Shown here: in pieces, positions 15,734 through 24,001 of the stretch | How the letters are laid out: every line of letters begins with the position of its first letter | Position numbering within the stretch: the stretch's first letter is position 1 | Assembly (NCBI GenBank): GCA_019414205.1 | Contig: DXML01000012.1 | Coordinates: forward strand, 238,517-302,516 | DNA length: 64,000 nucleotides | From: Collinsella sp. | GTDB taxonomy: Bacteria > Actinomycetota > Coriobacteriia > Coriobacteriales > Coriobacteriaceae | Direction: 5' to 3' | Position numbers and translations under genes: made by a program | Notes under the pieces: model-generated | The model's database searches: none | What the model was told of the DNA's origin: nothing | What the model saw: only the letters and a program-made list of their open reading frames with translations

Positions 15734-16672
15734 ATGCCGACGCCGTTGACCGAACTTTTTTCGCCCGCCTGCCATTTGTGTCCGCGCCGTTGCGGTGCGG
15801 TGCGCGACGAGGGTGCGCACGGCGTATGCGGTGCCGATGACACGCTCAAGGTGGCCCGCGCGGCGCTTCATATGTGGGAGGAGCCGCCTATCTCGGGCGA
15901 GGCCGGTTCGGGCACGATCTTCTTTAGCGGCTGCTCGCTCAAATGTATCTATTGCCAGAACCACGAGATCTCGACGGGCAATTTTGGGCTTGAGATTTCG
16001 CCCGAGCGCCTGGTCGAGATTATGCTGGAGCTGCAGGACCAAGGTGCCAATAACATCAATCTGGTGACGGCGACGCATTATGCTCACCTGCTGCCGGCCG
16101 CGATTGCCGCAGCTCGGGAGCGCGGACTGGTCATTCCAATCGTCTATAACACGAGCGGTTATGAGCGTGCGAGTGCCGTGGCGGCGCTCGGCGATTTGGT
16201 CGACGTGTGGCTTACCGACTTTAAGTATGCCAATGCGGCGCTTGCGCAGTCACTCTCTCATATTAAGGACTACCCGCGCGTGGCTGTGTCGGGTCTGGCC
16301 CAGATGGCGCGCGAAATTGAGCGCCGCGGGGGAGAGCTGGTAGACGGGGACGGGCTCATGAAGCGCGGCATAATCGTGCGTCATCTGGTGCTGCCGGGGC
16401 ATGCGGACGATTCGTGCCGCGTGTTGGACCTGGTGTGGCAGACGGTGGGCGACGTGCCGATCTCGGTCATGAACCAGTACACGCCCAATGCCCTCATGCG
16501 CGAACAAGGCGGCGACCTGGCGCGCGCCGTGACGCGCGAGGAGTACGAGCAGGTGCTCGACCATGCCGACGACCTGGGCTTTACGACGATGTTTTGGCAA
16601 GAAGGCGGAGCGGTAGACGAGAGCTTCACCCCGGCGTTCGACACCACCGGCGTCCTCACCAGCGCAAAGTAG
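15734..16672 (+). CDS. Radical SAM protein, PflA-like (COG1313 type)
   Basis: A 312-aa radical S-adenosylmethionine enzyme. The [4Fe-4S] cluster motif CxxxCxxC is read in CSLKCIYCQNHE (about residues 75-86). A second Cys group at the N-terminus (CHLCPRRCG...GVCG) is typical of the COG1313 proteins often annotated as pyruvate formate-lyase activating enzyme-like. The substrate is not known, and no pfl gene is nearby. GGAG at 15719-15722 supports the ATG at 15734. It needs Fe-S clusters, which the suf operon in this window could supply. Confidence 0.88.
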   Translation: MPTPLTELFSPACHLCPRRCGAVRDEGAHGVCGADDTLKVARAALHMWEEPPISGEAGSGTIFFSGCSLKCIYCQNHEISTGNFGLEISPERLVEIMLELQDQGANNINLVTATHYAHLLPAAIAAARERGLVIPIVYNTSGYERASAVAALGDLVDVWLTDFKYANAALAQSLSHIKDYPRVAVSGLAQMAREIERRGGELVDGDGLMKRGIIVRHLVLPGHADDSCRVLDLVWQTVGDVPISVMNQYTPNALMREQGGDLARAVTREEYEQVLDHADDLGFTTMFWQEGGAVDESFTPAFDTTGVLTSAK

Positions 16673-16681
16673 TGCGCTCGC

Positions 16682-16762
16682 CGATGATTTTTCTGGGACG
16701 GGGATTAAAAAATCATCGAGAGGATCGCCTGCTCGAAAAGTTGTCAAAATAGCCGCGTCCCA
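16682..16762. repeat. Nested hairpin with GGGAC...GTCCC ends
   Basis: CGATGATTTTT...AAAAAATCATCG (16682-16718) overlaps an outer pair TGGGACG...CGTCCCA (16694-16762). The GGGAC/GTCCC ends resemble the other dispersed palindromes. The first hairpin could also end the radical SAM transcript. Confidence 0.55.
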
Positions 16763-16782
16763 AAAAGACTGGGTATTGGGCG

Positions 16783-16810
16783 TTGACAGTTGGCGAGCCG
16801 TAGGTAAAAT
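16783..16810 (+). promoter_or_regulatory. Promoter of tRNA-Ala
   Basis: TTGACA at 16783-16788 and TAAAAT at 16805-16810, separated by 16 bases. A housekeeping-sigma promoter 14 bases before the tRNA. Confidence 0.8.
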
Positions 16811-16823
16811 ATCAACTTGTCTT

Positions 16824-16896
16824 GGGGACGTAGCTCAGTTGGGAGAGCGCTGCCGTCGCATGGCAGAGGCCGAGGGTTCGACTCCCTTCGTCTCCA
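16824..16896 (+). tRNA. tRNA-Ala (anticodon CGC)
   Basis: A complete cloverleaf: acceptor GGGGACG pairs with CGTCTCC and includes the G3:U70 pair that defines alanine identity. The anticodon loop GTCGCAT gives CGC, reading GCG codons. The T-loop is TTCGACT. CCA is not encoded. Confidence 0.93.
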
Positions 16897-16910
16897 CCCT
16901 TGGATTTGAT

Positions 16911-16942
16911 AAGCCGCTGACATTGTGTCGGCGGCTTTTTTT
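16911..16942 (+). terminator. Intrinsic terminator of tRNA-Ala
   Basis: AAGCCGCTGACA...TGTCGGCGGC followed by seven T. A strong stem with a T run, 15 bases after the tRNA. The next gene's ribosome site follows directly. Confidence 0.85.
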
Positions 16943-16960
16943 AAAAGAAAGGGCTGTACC

Positions 16961-17401
16961 ATGGCCAAGCTTGAGTCCCAACCACTGTCTGCCGAGGAAC
17001 GCGCCGAGTTGGAAGAGCTCCGCGCCGAGAAAGCTCGTCGCGAGGCCCAGGAAGAGGCACGCCGCGAGCGTGAGGAGCTGGCCGCCCTGCGTGCCGAGCG
17101 TGCGAAGGCCGAGGAGGCCGCCGCGAACGTCGCCCCCGCGCCCAAGCCCGCCGCCGCGAAGCCCGCGCCCACCGCACCTAAACCTCAGCCTAAAAAGGTC
17201 GCTCGTCCCAAGCCCGTCGAGCCCAAGCCGAGCCGTGACGAGATGACCTTTGCCCAGCGCATGGTTACCTCCAAGGAGCCTACGGGCGAGAACGAGATCC
17301 CTGGCATGGCGCCGGCTCAAAAAATCATCATTGTCCTTGCCCTCATCGCGTTTGTCATCTTTATGGGCTACACGATCCTGACCAGCATGGGCCTGCTCTA
17401 G
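16961..17401 (+). CDS. Tail-anchored membrane protein with coiled coil, hypothetical
   Basis: 146 aa. Residues 1-50 are Glu/Arg/Ala-rich and predict a long helix or coiled coil. Residues 55-90 are a Pro/Ala/Lys linker of the PKPAAAKP type. One hydrophobic segment near the C-terminus (IIIVLALIAFVIFMGYTIL) would anchor it in the membrane with the N-terminus inside. The ATG at 16961 follows AAAGG, and the segment upstream belongs to the tRNA terminator. I do not recognise a family. Neighbour pncB, 84 bases on, has its own ribosome site. Confidence 0.7.
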   Translation: MAKLESQPLSAEERAELEELRAEKARREAQEEARREREELAALRAERAKAEEAAANVAPAPKPAAAKPAPTAPKPQPKKVARPKPVEPKPSRDEMTFAQRMVTSKEPTGENEIPGMAPAQKIIIVLALIAFVIFMGYTILTSMGLL

Positions 17402-17485
17402 CCCATTCGCGCTGGGTGCCATGCCAGAACACTCTGCCCTTTTCCAACCCTCAACCTCTGCACAACGCATCCGAAAGGTCGCCCC

Positions 17486-18991
17486 ATGGCTTTGACCGAC
17501 ATCTCGCATCCCACCGACATTGCAATGCTCACCGATCTGTACGAGCTCACTATGGCCCAGGGCCTGTGGGAGAGCGGCAAGGCCAATGAGCAGGGTTGTT
17601 TTACCGCGTTTTACCGCGACCATCCTTTTGGCAGCGCCTATGCCGTCATGTGCGGTACCGCCGAACTGCCCGAGCTTGTCGAGAATCTGCGCTTTACGCC
17701 CGAGGACATCGACTACCTCGCCTCGCTCCAGGCCCCGGCCGGCGGCGCGATGTTCAAGCCTGGATTCCTCGACTACCTGCGCGATTTTCGTGCGCATGTA
17801 AACATCGACGCCGTGCCCGAGGGCGAGCTCGTCTTTCCGCGCGAGCCCATGGTTCGCGTCACCGGCCCCGCGCTGGAGTGCCAGCTGCTTGAGACGGCGC
17901 TGCTCAACATCGTTGGGTTCCAGACGCTTGTCGCCACCAAGACGGCGCGCGTGGTGCTGGCGGCGGACGGCCGTCCCGTTGCCGAGTTTGGCCTGCGCCG
18001 CGCTCAGGGTCCCGATGGCGGCTTGGCCGTCGCGCGCGCGAGCTACGTTGCCGGCTGCTCCTCTACGTCCAATGTGCTCGCCGGCCGCCGCTACGGTATT
18101 CCCGTCTTTGGCACGCATGCGCACAGCTGGGTGATGAGCTTCGATTCCGAGCTCGAGGCCTTCCGCGCCTTTGCCAAGTCGAGCCCCAAGAACTGTACGC
18201 TGCTCATCGACACCTATGACGTGCGCGAGGGCTGTGAACATGCCATTACGGTTGCCAAGGAGATGGAAGCGGTGGGCGAGCGCCTGTCGGCCATTCGCAT
18301 CGACTCCGGCGACCTCGCCAAGCTCTCCAAGTATGTGCGCGGCCGTTTTGATGCCGAGGGCCTGCCCTATGTGGGGATCTCGGTTTCTAACGATTTGGAT
18401 GAGTACACGATTCAGTCGCTGCTCGACCAGGGCGCGCCCATCGACAGCTTTGGCGTGGGTACCAAGCTTGCGACCTGCTATGACCAGCCGGCGCTGGGCG
18501 GCGTGTACAAGCTTTCCGCCCGCCGTGCGAGCGAGGCAGATCCATGGACGCCGGTGGTCAAGCTCTCTGAGCAGCCATACAAGCGCACGATCCCGGGTGT
18601 GCAACGCGTGCGCCGTTATTACGACGGCTTTGGCGGCCCGGTCTGCGACATGATCTACGACGAGGACCATCTGGCGGGGGAGGGCGCCGCGCGCGGCAAT
18701 ACCCTTGTGGCCGTGAACGATGCCGCCCTGGTGACCGACGTGTCCGAACTCGAGTATCGCGAGCTGCTGGTGCCGATCGTGCGCGATGGCAGTGCGGTGG
18801 CTCCGCGTGAGAGCATCCAGGACGCGCGCGAGCGCTGTGCTTGGGCGCTCGACCATCTGGACGCAGCTTTCAAGCGCTTCCTGTACCCGCAGACCTATGT
18901 GGTGGGTATGGAGCAGGGCCTGGCTCAGGTGCGCGACGAGCTCGTGCGTAAGAACATGGCCGCGGCCTCTGCCTTTCCCTGGGCTCACTAA
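17486..18991 (+). CDS. pncB: Nicotinate phosphoribosyltransferase
   Basis: Makes nicotinate mononucleotide from nicotinate, PRPP and ATP in NAD salvage. The 501-aa length and the segments TDLYELTMAQGLWE, EFGLRRAQGPDGGL, GTHAHSWVMSF, IRIDSGDLAKLS and FGVGTKLAT match the clostridial/actinobacterial NAPRTase group. The ATG is behind GAAAGG. Monocistronic with 79 bases to proB. Confidence 0.95.
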   Translation: MALTDISHPTDIAMLTDLYELTMAQGLWESGKANEQGCFTAFYRDHPFGSAYAVMCGTAELPELVENLRFTPEDIDYLASLQAPAGGAMFKPGFLDYLRDFRAHVNIDAVPEGELVFPREPMVRVTGPALECQLLETALLNIVGFQTLVATKTARVVLAADGRPVAEFGLRRAQGPDGGLAVARASYVAGCSSTSNVLAGRRYGIPVFGTHAHSWVMSFDSELEAFRAFAKSSPKNCTLLIDTYDVREGCEHAITVAKEMEAVGERLSAIRIDSGDLAKLSKYVRGRFDAEGLPYVGISVSNDLDEYTIQSLLDQGAPIDSFGVGTKLATCYDQPALGGVYKLSARRASEADPWTPVVKLSEQPYKRTIPGVQRVRRYYDGFGGPVCDMIYDEDHLAGEGAARGNTLVAVNDAALVTDVSELEYRELLVPIVRDGSAVAPRESIQDARERCAWALDHLDAAFKRFLYPQTYVVGMEQGLAQVRDELVRKNMAAASAFPWAH

Positions 18992-19070
18992 TTCCTTGGG
19001 CGGTAGGGGCGAGTCACGCTTCCCTGGCCGCCGGCTCGGCCGTTCGCTGAACAGTTGATTGGTTTGACGT

Positions 19071-20198
19071 ATGACGACTTCTTATAAAACGATGGTGGTA
19101 AAGATCGGTTCGTCCACGGTGGTGGGCGCCGACGGCAAGGTCAACCGCGCCTTTATCGGCGGGCTTGCCGACCAGGCCGCAGCGCTGCGCGAGCTTGGCT
19201 GGCGCCTGATCGTGGTGAGCTCGGGCGCCATTGCCTGCGGCTATCCCGTGCTGGGCTTCGACCGTAAGCCGGTCGGCGACCTGCCGAGCCTGCAGGCCTG
19301 CGCCTCGGCCGGTCAGTGCATCATCTCGTCGGCCTACGACGAGGAGTTCCATGCGCGCGACCTGCTCACCTCGCTCGTGCTGCTCACGCGTCACGACACG
19401 GCGCGCCGCACGTCCTACCTGCACGCGCGCGACGCCCTGCTTCGCCTGGTGGAGCTCGGCGTGGTGCCGGTCGTCAACGAGAACGATACCGTCACCGTCG
19501 ATGAGATCAAGTTTGGCGACAACGACACGCTGGCGGCGCTTGTGAGCTGCCTGGTTTCTGCCGATCTGTGCGTGACGCTCTCGGACATCGATGGCCTCTA
19601 CACCGCCAATCCGCACGAGGATCCGACGGCCGAGTTTATCCCGGTCGTGCATAAGATCGATGCCAAGATTATCGCCTCGGCGGGCGATTCTTCCACATCG
19701 GTGGGTACGGGCGGCATGATCACCAAGATTCGCGCGAGCCGCATTCTCATGACGGCGGGCATTCAAAGCGTGATTTGCTCGGGCGAGGAGCCCGATGCGC
19801 TCGTGCGTCTGGCCCGCGGCGAGAGCGTGGGTACGCTGTTCGATCCGCCGGCGGAGCGCCTGGACATTGCGCCGCGCAAGTTGTGGATCGCACTGGGTGA
19901 CAAGGCGCATGGCTCGGTGACGGTCGATGATGGCGCCGCGAAGGCGCTGGTCAGCCGCGGATCGTCGCTGCTCGCGGTGGGTATTCGCGAGGTCGATGGC
20001 CAGTTTGCCGAGGGCGATGTGCTCGACGTGCGCGACCCGAGCGGCATGGTTGTCGCCCGTGGTATCGCTGAGGCCGATTCGGACGTGCTGGAGCTTGCAG
20101 CCGGCCGCCGCCAGGACCAGATTGCCAGCAACCGCCTGCTCGCAGACCTGGCCGAGAAGCCCGCGATCCATAGGGACAACTTGATAGTGTTCGCCTAA
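19071..20198 (+). CDS. proB: Glutamate 5-kinase
   Basis: First step of proline synthesis: glutamate + ATP to glutamyl-5-phosphate. The amino-acid kinase domain shows KIGSSTVVG at the N-terminus, VVSSGAIACGYPVLG, NENDTVTVDEIKFGDND and VGTGGMITKI. Residues from about 280 form a C-terminal PUA domain (ARKLWIALGDKAHGSVTVDDGA onward, split here by eye), as in the long proB form. Partner proA lies 1.7 kb downstream beyond an oppositely oriented peptidase gene. Confidence 0.95.
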   Translation: MTTSYKTMVVKIGSSTVVGADGKVNRAFIGGLADQAAALRELGWRLIVVSSGAIACGYPVLGFDRKPVGDLPSLQACASAGQCIISSAYDEEFHARDLLTSLVLLTRHDTARRTSYLHARDALLRLVELGVVPVVNENDTVTVDEIKFGDNDTLAALVSCLVSADLCVTLSDIDGLYTANPHEDPTAEFIPVVHKIDAKIIASAGDSSTSVGTGGMITKIRASRILMTAGIQSVICSGEEPDALVRLARGESVGTLFDPPAERLDIAPRKLWIALGDKAHGSVTVDDGAAKALVSRGSSLLAVGIREVDGQFAEGDVLDVRDPSGMVVARGIAEADSDVLELAAGRRQDQIASNRLLADLAEKPAIHRDNLIVFA

Positions 20199-20212
20199 CC
20201 AATTGACGCTGC

Positions 20213-20311
20213 AAACGCCCCTAAGCGGCAATCTGACGTTCAATCGTCGGGCATGACCAAAAGGTCAATGCCCCCCCTCTTTCACGTCACCTTGCTCGCT
20301 TAGGGGCGTTT
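20213..20311. terminator. Branched hairpin between proB and the S33 peptidase
   Basis: AAACGCCCCTAAGCG (20213-20227) pairs perfectly with CGCTTAGGGGCGTTT (20297-20311). The 69-base interior contains its own hairpins, GACG...CGTC (20235-20248) and GGGCATGACC-AAAA-GGTCAATGCCC (20249-20273). The genes converge here, so it probably terminates both directions, but the loaded loop is unusual. Confidence 0.65.
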
Positions 20312-20345
20312 TCGCTTTCTGTCCTCTACCAGCGGCATTGTCGTT

Positions 20346-20390
20346 GCCGGCACTTGGGGACGTTCCTATTGTGCCGGCAGACGGGGACAC
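20346..20390. repeat. GGGGAC-type hairpin repeat
   Basis: GCCGGCAC and GTGCCGGC enclose TTGGGGACGTTCC, and GGGGACACTCC follows. The modules are the same as at 7588-7682. Confidence 0.7.
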
Positions 20391-20397
20391 TCCTTTG

Positions 20398-21816
20398 CTA
20401 GAAGATCTGGCGCAGGTCTCCGCGGTTGAGGGCTTCGTCGAAGAGGTGCTTGAACACCACGCTGCCGTGCAAGCCGTCGTGCTCGAACTCGTTGGTCACC
20501 CAGGCATGCGAGTTGCCCACGCGGCTGAGCGTATCGAGCTGCATGCCCGAGTCCACGTACATGTCATCGAAGTACACCGCGGCCTGCAGGGGCACCTCGT
20601 TGCACGCCAGGCGCTGCGGGTCGTAGATCTTGTCCCAGCTTGTGTCTTCCATAAGCAGATCCATCGCCGGCTTGAAGGGCTTAAGTTCGGGCATCTGCTC
20701 AAACATCCACGGGAACATGGCCTCGCCGGTAAACATGAGCGGTCGCGTGAGCGTGTCGAACTCGGCACGATGGGCCTTCTCTTCTGCCGCGGCCCAGCGA
20801 ATGGGCATGGTGTCGCCGTCGGCGTAGATGAACTCCTGAAGCGTCCAGTACAGCGGATTCGTGCGCGTGTTGGTGCGCTCGAAGGCGCGCATCAAAAAGC
20901 TGTCAGATACCGAGGCGCCGCAGGCCAGCGTGCCGTCGCCGTCAACAAAAGCATGATCGATAATCCAATGCATGCGCTCAAAGCTCGGCTTCATGCCAAA
21001 GTCGCTGCCCATGAGCTGCAGGCGTTCGACCGTCATCGGCGAGCCGTCGGGTAGCACGGGCTTTTGCTCCTCGAGGGCATCTGCCAGGGCCGCCACACGC
21101 TCGACGTCGGTAGGGTAGCGGTTGTAATACTGCTGCGTCTTGGCAGCCATGCGCGGGAAGGTGTGCGCGTAGACCTCGCTTGCGCTCGCCGGTACGTGGG
21201 GGATGCCGCCGCAGGAAAAGCTTGCCGCCACGCCCTCGGGGAAGAGCGACAGGTAGCTCAGCGTCAAAAAGCCACCGTAGCTCTGCCCGAGCGTGACCCA
21301 GGGCCTGCCGCCAAAGCCCACCAGGCGCAGGTACTCAAAATCGCGCACGATGGAGCTGGCGAGGTGGCGCTTGAGGAAGTCCGCCTGCGAGCGGTCCGCA
21401 TCGGCGCCGGCTGCCTCGGCACGCTCGCCCAGTGCGGCAATCGTGCGCCCGTCTACACAGCTGCTGCGTCCGGTGCCGCGCTGGTCGGGCAGGACGACGC
21501 GGAAGTGCTTGACGGCCTCTTCGATCCAGCCATCGCTTGTGGGCGACAGCGGACGCGGGCTCTCGCCACCGGGGCCACCCTGCAAAAAGAGAAGGAGCGG
21601 CAGGTCGTCGTTGATGCGGTCGGGTGCGCAAACCACGCGGTAGAAGAGCTTGATGCTCTCGGGCGCGCCGGCGATGGGTGTCGGTATAGCGCCGCGGCGC
21701 ATGGTGCTGCCGACGGCCAGGAGCATCGGCTCCAGGCCGCGCCAGTCGAGGGGGACGTCGATGCTGTGGTCCTCGACATACAGGCCGGGGACGTGGTACG
21801 AAGTGATGAGGGCCAT
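20398..21816 (-). CDS. Alpha/beta hydrolase, S33 proline iminopeptidase-like
   Basis: A 472-aa serine peptidase of the alpha/beta hydrolase fold. The oxyanion motif GGPGGESPR (about residues 75-83), DQRGTGRSS and the nucleophile elbow GQSYGGF mark the S33 (prolyl aminopeptidase) family, which removes N-terminal proline from peptides. The late His and Asp lie in the C-terminal third (a VTNEFEHDGLHG segment). The start at 21816 is chosen for its GGAAGA site. It sits between proB and proA on the opposite strand, which fits a role in proline supply. No signal peptide is seen, so it should be cytosolic. Confidence 0.85.
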   Translation of the reverse strand: MALITSYHVPGLYVEDHSIDVPLDWRGLEPMLLAVGSTMRRGAIPTPIAGAPESIKLFYRVVCAPDRINDDLPLLLFLQGGPGGESPRPLSPTSDGWIEEAVKHFRVVLPDQRGTGRSSCVDGRTIAALGERAEAAGADADRSQADFLKRHLASSIVRDFEYLRLVGFGGRPWVTLGQSYGGFLTLSYLSLFPEGVAASFSCGGIPHVPASASEVYAHTFPRMAAKTQQYYNRYPTDVERVAALADALEEQKPVLPDGSPMTVERLQLMGSDFGMKPSFERMHWIIDHAFVDGDGTLACGASVSDSFLMRAFERTNTRTNPLYWTLQEFIYADGDTMPIRWAAAEEKAHRAEFDTLTRPLMFTGEAMFPWMFEQMPELKPFKPAMDLLMEDTSWDKIYDPQRLACNEVPLQAAVYFDDMYVDSGMQLDTLSRVGNSHAWVTNEFEHDGLHGSVVFKHLFDEALNRGDLRQIF

Positions 21817-21928
21817 GTGAGTCTTCCGTTCGTTGCGGTGTTTCGGGTTGACCAATTCTACCGCCGCGGGCGAGGCCATGCGCAAATCGGCTACCATGGT
21901 TGCAAACTTCTAGGAGAAAGGGCCGCCC

Positions 21929-23215
21929 ATGTCGGTCGATATAGCCACGTATGTCCACGATCTTGCCGTTGCCGCTAAGGCAGCGTCGGCCTCGCTTGCC
22001 ACGGCGAGCGACGAGCAGCGCCAGGAGGCCGTGCGCGCCATGGCCGCAGCGCTGCGCAACGGTGTCGACTCCATCGTCGCCGCCAACGAGCTCGATATGT
22101 CCGCCGCGCGCGATGCGGGGACCTCGGCGGGGCTCCTCGACCGTCTGCTGCTGACGCCCGAGCGCGTCGAGGGCATGGCCGCCGGCCTGGAGAAGCTCGC
22201 CGAGCTGCCCGATTCTGTCGGCCGCGTGCTCGACCACCGCGTGCTCGCAAGCGGCGTGGACCTCACCCGCGTGAGCGTGCCGTTGGGCCTGGTCGCCATG
22301 GTGTACGAGGCGCGCCCCAACGTGACGGCCGACGCCGCGGGCATCTGCATCCGCACCGGCAACGCCTGCATTCTGCGCGGCGGCTCGCTGGCCTATCACT
22401 CGTGTGCCATGATTGCCGAACTGCTGGCCGATGCGCTCGAGGCCAAGGGCTTCCCGCGCGAGGCCGTGTCGATGATCGAGTCTACCGACCGCGAGGCCAC
22501 CGGCGAGCTCATGAAGCTCCGCGGCGTCGTCGATGTGCTCATTCCGCGTGGCGGTGCGGGCCTGATCCAGCGCTGCGTGCGCGAGTCGCTCGTTCCGGTG
22601 ATCGAGACGGGCACGGGTAACTGCCACATCTACGTGCATGAATCCGCCGACTTCGATAAAGCGCTCAATATTATCGTCAACGCTAAGACGCAGCGCGTGG
22701 GCGTGTGCAATGCCGCCGAGTCGCTGCTGGTCGACCGTGCCGTGGCCGATGCGTTTTTGCCCGCGGTCGTGGCCGTGCTGCATGACCACGGCGTGCTCAT
22801 TCACGGCGACGAGGCCACGTGCGCCGCATGCGTCGATGCCGGTCTTGCCGAGGGTGATGACTTTGTTGCCGCAACCGAGGAGGACTGGGGCCGCGAGTAT
22901 CTGGCGCTCGAGATGAGCGTGAAGGTCGTGGCGAACGAGGACGAGGCCATCGCGCACATCAACCGCTACGGCACCATGCATTCCGAGGCCATCATCGCCG
23001 AGGACACGGATGCCTGCGAGCGCTTTCTGGATGCGGTCGATGCCTCGGCCGTGTATGCCAACGCTAGCACGCGCTTTACCGACGGCGGCGAGTTTGGCTT
23101 GGGCGCCGAGATCGGCATCTCGACCCAAAAGCTCCACGCCCGCGGTCCCTTTGCCGCCGAGGCCCTCACCACCTACAAATACAAGCTCCGCGGCACCGGC
23201 CAGGTTCGCCCCTAA
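21929..23215 (+). CDS. proA: Glutamate-5-semialdehyde dehydrogenase
   Basis: Second step of proline synthesis: NADPH-dependent reduction of glutamyl-5-phosphate. 428 aa. Family segments: VPLGLVAMVYEARPNVTADAA, GNACILRGGSLAY, the active-site region around VGVCNAAESLLVD (catalytic Cys) and FTDGGEFGLGAEIGIST. AGGAG precedes the ATG. It is separated from proB by the S33 gene, where many bacteria have proB-proA adjacent. Confidence 0.96.
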   Translation: MSVDIATYVHDLAVAAKAASASLATASDEQRQEAVRAMAAALRNGVDSIVAANELDMSAARDAGTSAGLLDRLLLTPERVEGMAAGLEKLAELPDSVGRVLDHRVLASGVDLTRVSVPLGLVAMVYEARPNVTADAAGICIRTGNACILRGGSLAYHSCAMIAELLADALEAKGFPREAVSMIESTDREATGELMKLRGVVDVLIPRGGAGLIQRCVRESLVPVIETGTGNCHIYVHESADFDKALNIIVNAKTQRVGVCNAAESLLVDRAVADAFLPAVVAVLHDHGVLIHGDEATCAACVDAGLAEGDDFVAATEEDWGREYLALEMSVKVVANEDEAIAHINRYGTMHSEAIIAEDTDACERFLDAVDASAVYANASTRFTDGGEFGLGAEIGISTQKLHARGPFAAEALTTYKYKLRGTGQVRP

Positions 23216-23228
23216 CCCCTCGTAAACG

Positions 23229-23269
23229 AAAACCGCCACAAAGGTGTCTGTCCCCTTTGTGGCGGTTTT
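23229..23269. repeat. REP-like palindrome, family A copy 5
   Basis: AAACCGCCACAAAGG with CCTTTGTGGCGGTTTT. The arms carry a paired change (CCGCC/GGCGG) compared with CCACC/GGTGG in the other copies, so base pairing is preserved. Located 13 bases after proA. Confidence 0.88.
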
Positions 23270-23284
23270 AGGTGGCGTGGGCGG

Positions 23285-23884
23285 TTAGGCCTGGAAGGTA
23301 TCGCGGTCGGGGGCGAAGGACTGCATGGCCGCGATGGTACGGTCGAAGAGCTCGGGGAGCTCCCAGCCCAGCATCTCGGCACCCTGCGTAATCACATCGC
23401 GCGAGCAGCCGGCGGCAAAGCGCTTGTCCTTGAATTTCTTCTTGAGCGACTTGGTCGTAAAGTCCATGACGCTCTTACTCGGACGCATGATGACGGCAGC
23501 ACCGATCAAGCCGGTGAGCTCGTCGCAGGCAAACAGGATCTTTTCCATCTGCAGCTCGGGCTTGGGCAGCGAGGTGTTGAAGTCCGACGTGTGCGTCTGA
23601 ATGGCGCGAATGAGATCGGGAGAGGCGCCCTCGCCTTCAAGGATCTCGGCCGCATAGATGGTGTGGTTCATGGGGTCGTCCTCATGCTCCTCCCAATCTA
23701 GGTCGTGCAGCAGACCGACGATGCCCCAAAACTCCTCGTTCTCGGGGTCGAACTCGCGCGCAAAGTAGCGCATGGTGCCCTCGACCGTTTCGCCGTGGGT
23801 GATGTGGAACGGGTCCTTATTGTGCTCGTTGAGCAATTCGAACGCACGGTCGCGGGTGATTCCGGCGGAAAGTGGCTCTGCCAT
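23285..23884 (-). CDS. HD-domain hydrolase
   Basis: A 199-aa metal-dependent phosphohydrolase-like protein. The HD motif is in LLHDLDWEEHEDDPMNH, with an upstream His in PFHITHGETVEG and later His in IQTHTSDFN. Proteins like this hydrolyse nucleotides or related phosphoesters, but the substrate is unknown. It lies on its own, flanked on both sides by family A palindromes (23229 and 23946). Confidence 0.85.
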   Translation of the reverse strand: MAEPLSAGITRDRAFELLNEHNKDPFHITHGETVEGTMRYFAREFDPENEEFWGIVGLLHDLDWEEHEDDPMNHTIYAAEILEGEGASPDLIRAIQTHTSDFNTSLPKPELQMEKILFACDELTGLIGAAVIMRPSKSVMDFTTKSLKKKFKDKRFAAGCSRDVITQGAEMLGWELPELFDRTIAAMQSFAPDRDTFQA

Positions 23885-23945
23885 AAAAGACTCCTTGTGC
23901 TCGCAGGTATCGCTAAGAATGAATACTACTAGAACGACTAGAACG

Positions 23946-23989
23946 AAAAAACCACCACAAAGGTGCCTGTCCCCTTTGTGGTGGTTTTT
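23946..23989. repeat. REP-like palindrome, family A copy 6
   Basis: AAAAAACCACCACAAAGG with CCTTTGTGGTGGTTTTT. Lies between carD (minus) and the HD gene, in the same core orientation as copy 5. Confidence 0.88.
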
Positions 23990-24001
23990 GGCGCGGATGG
24001 G

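Noticed and set aside
16835..18988. Open frame of 717 codons on the minus strand across tRNA-Ala, the 146-aa gene and pncB
   Set aside because: It crosses a tRNA and two well-supported genes on the other strand. Composition is His/Gly/Ala/Val-rich as expected for a shadow.
21335..23239. 634-codon minus frame opposite proA
   Set aside because: proA on the plus strand explains the region completely.
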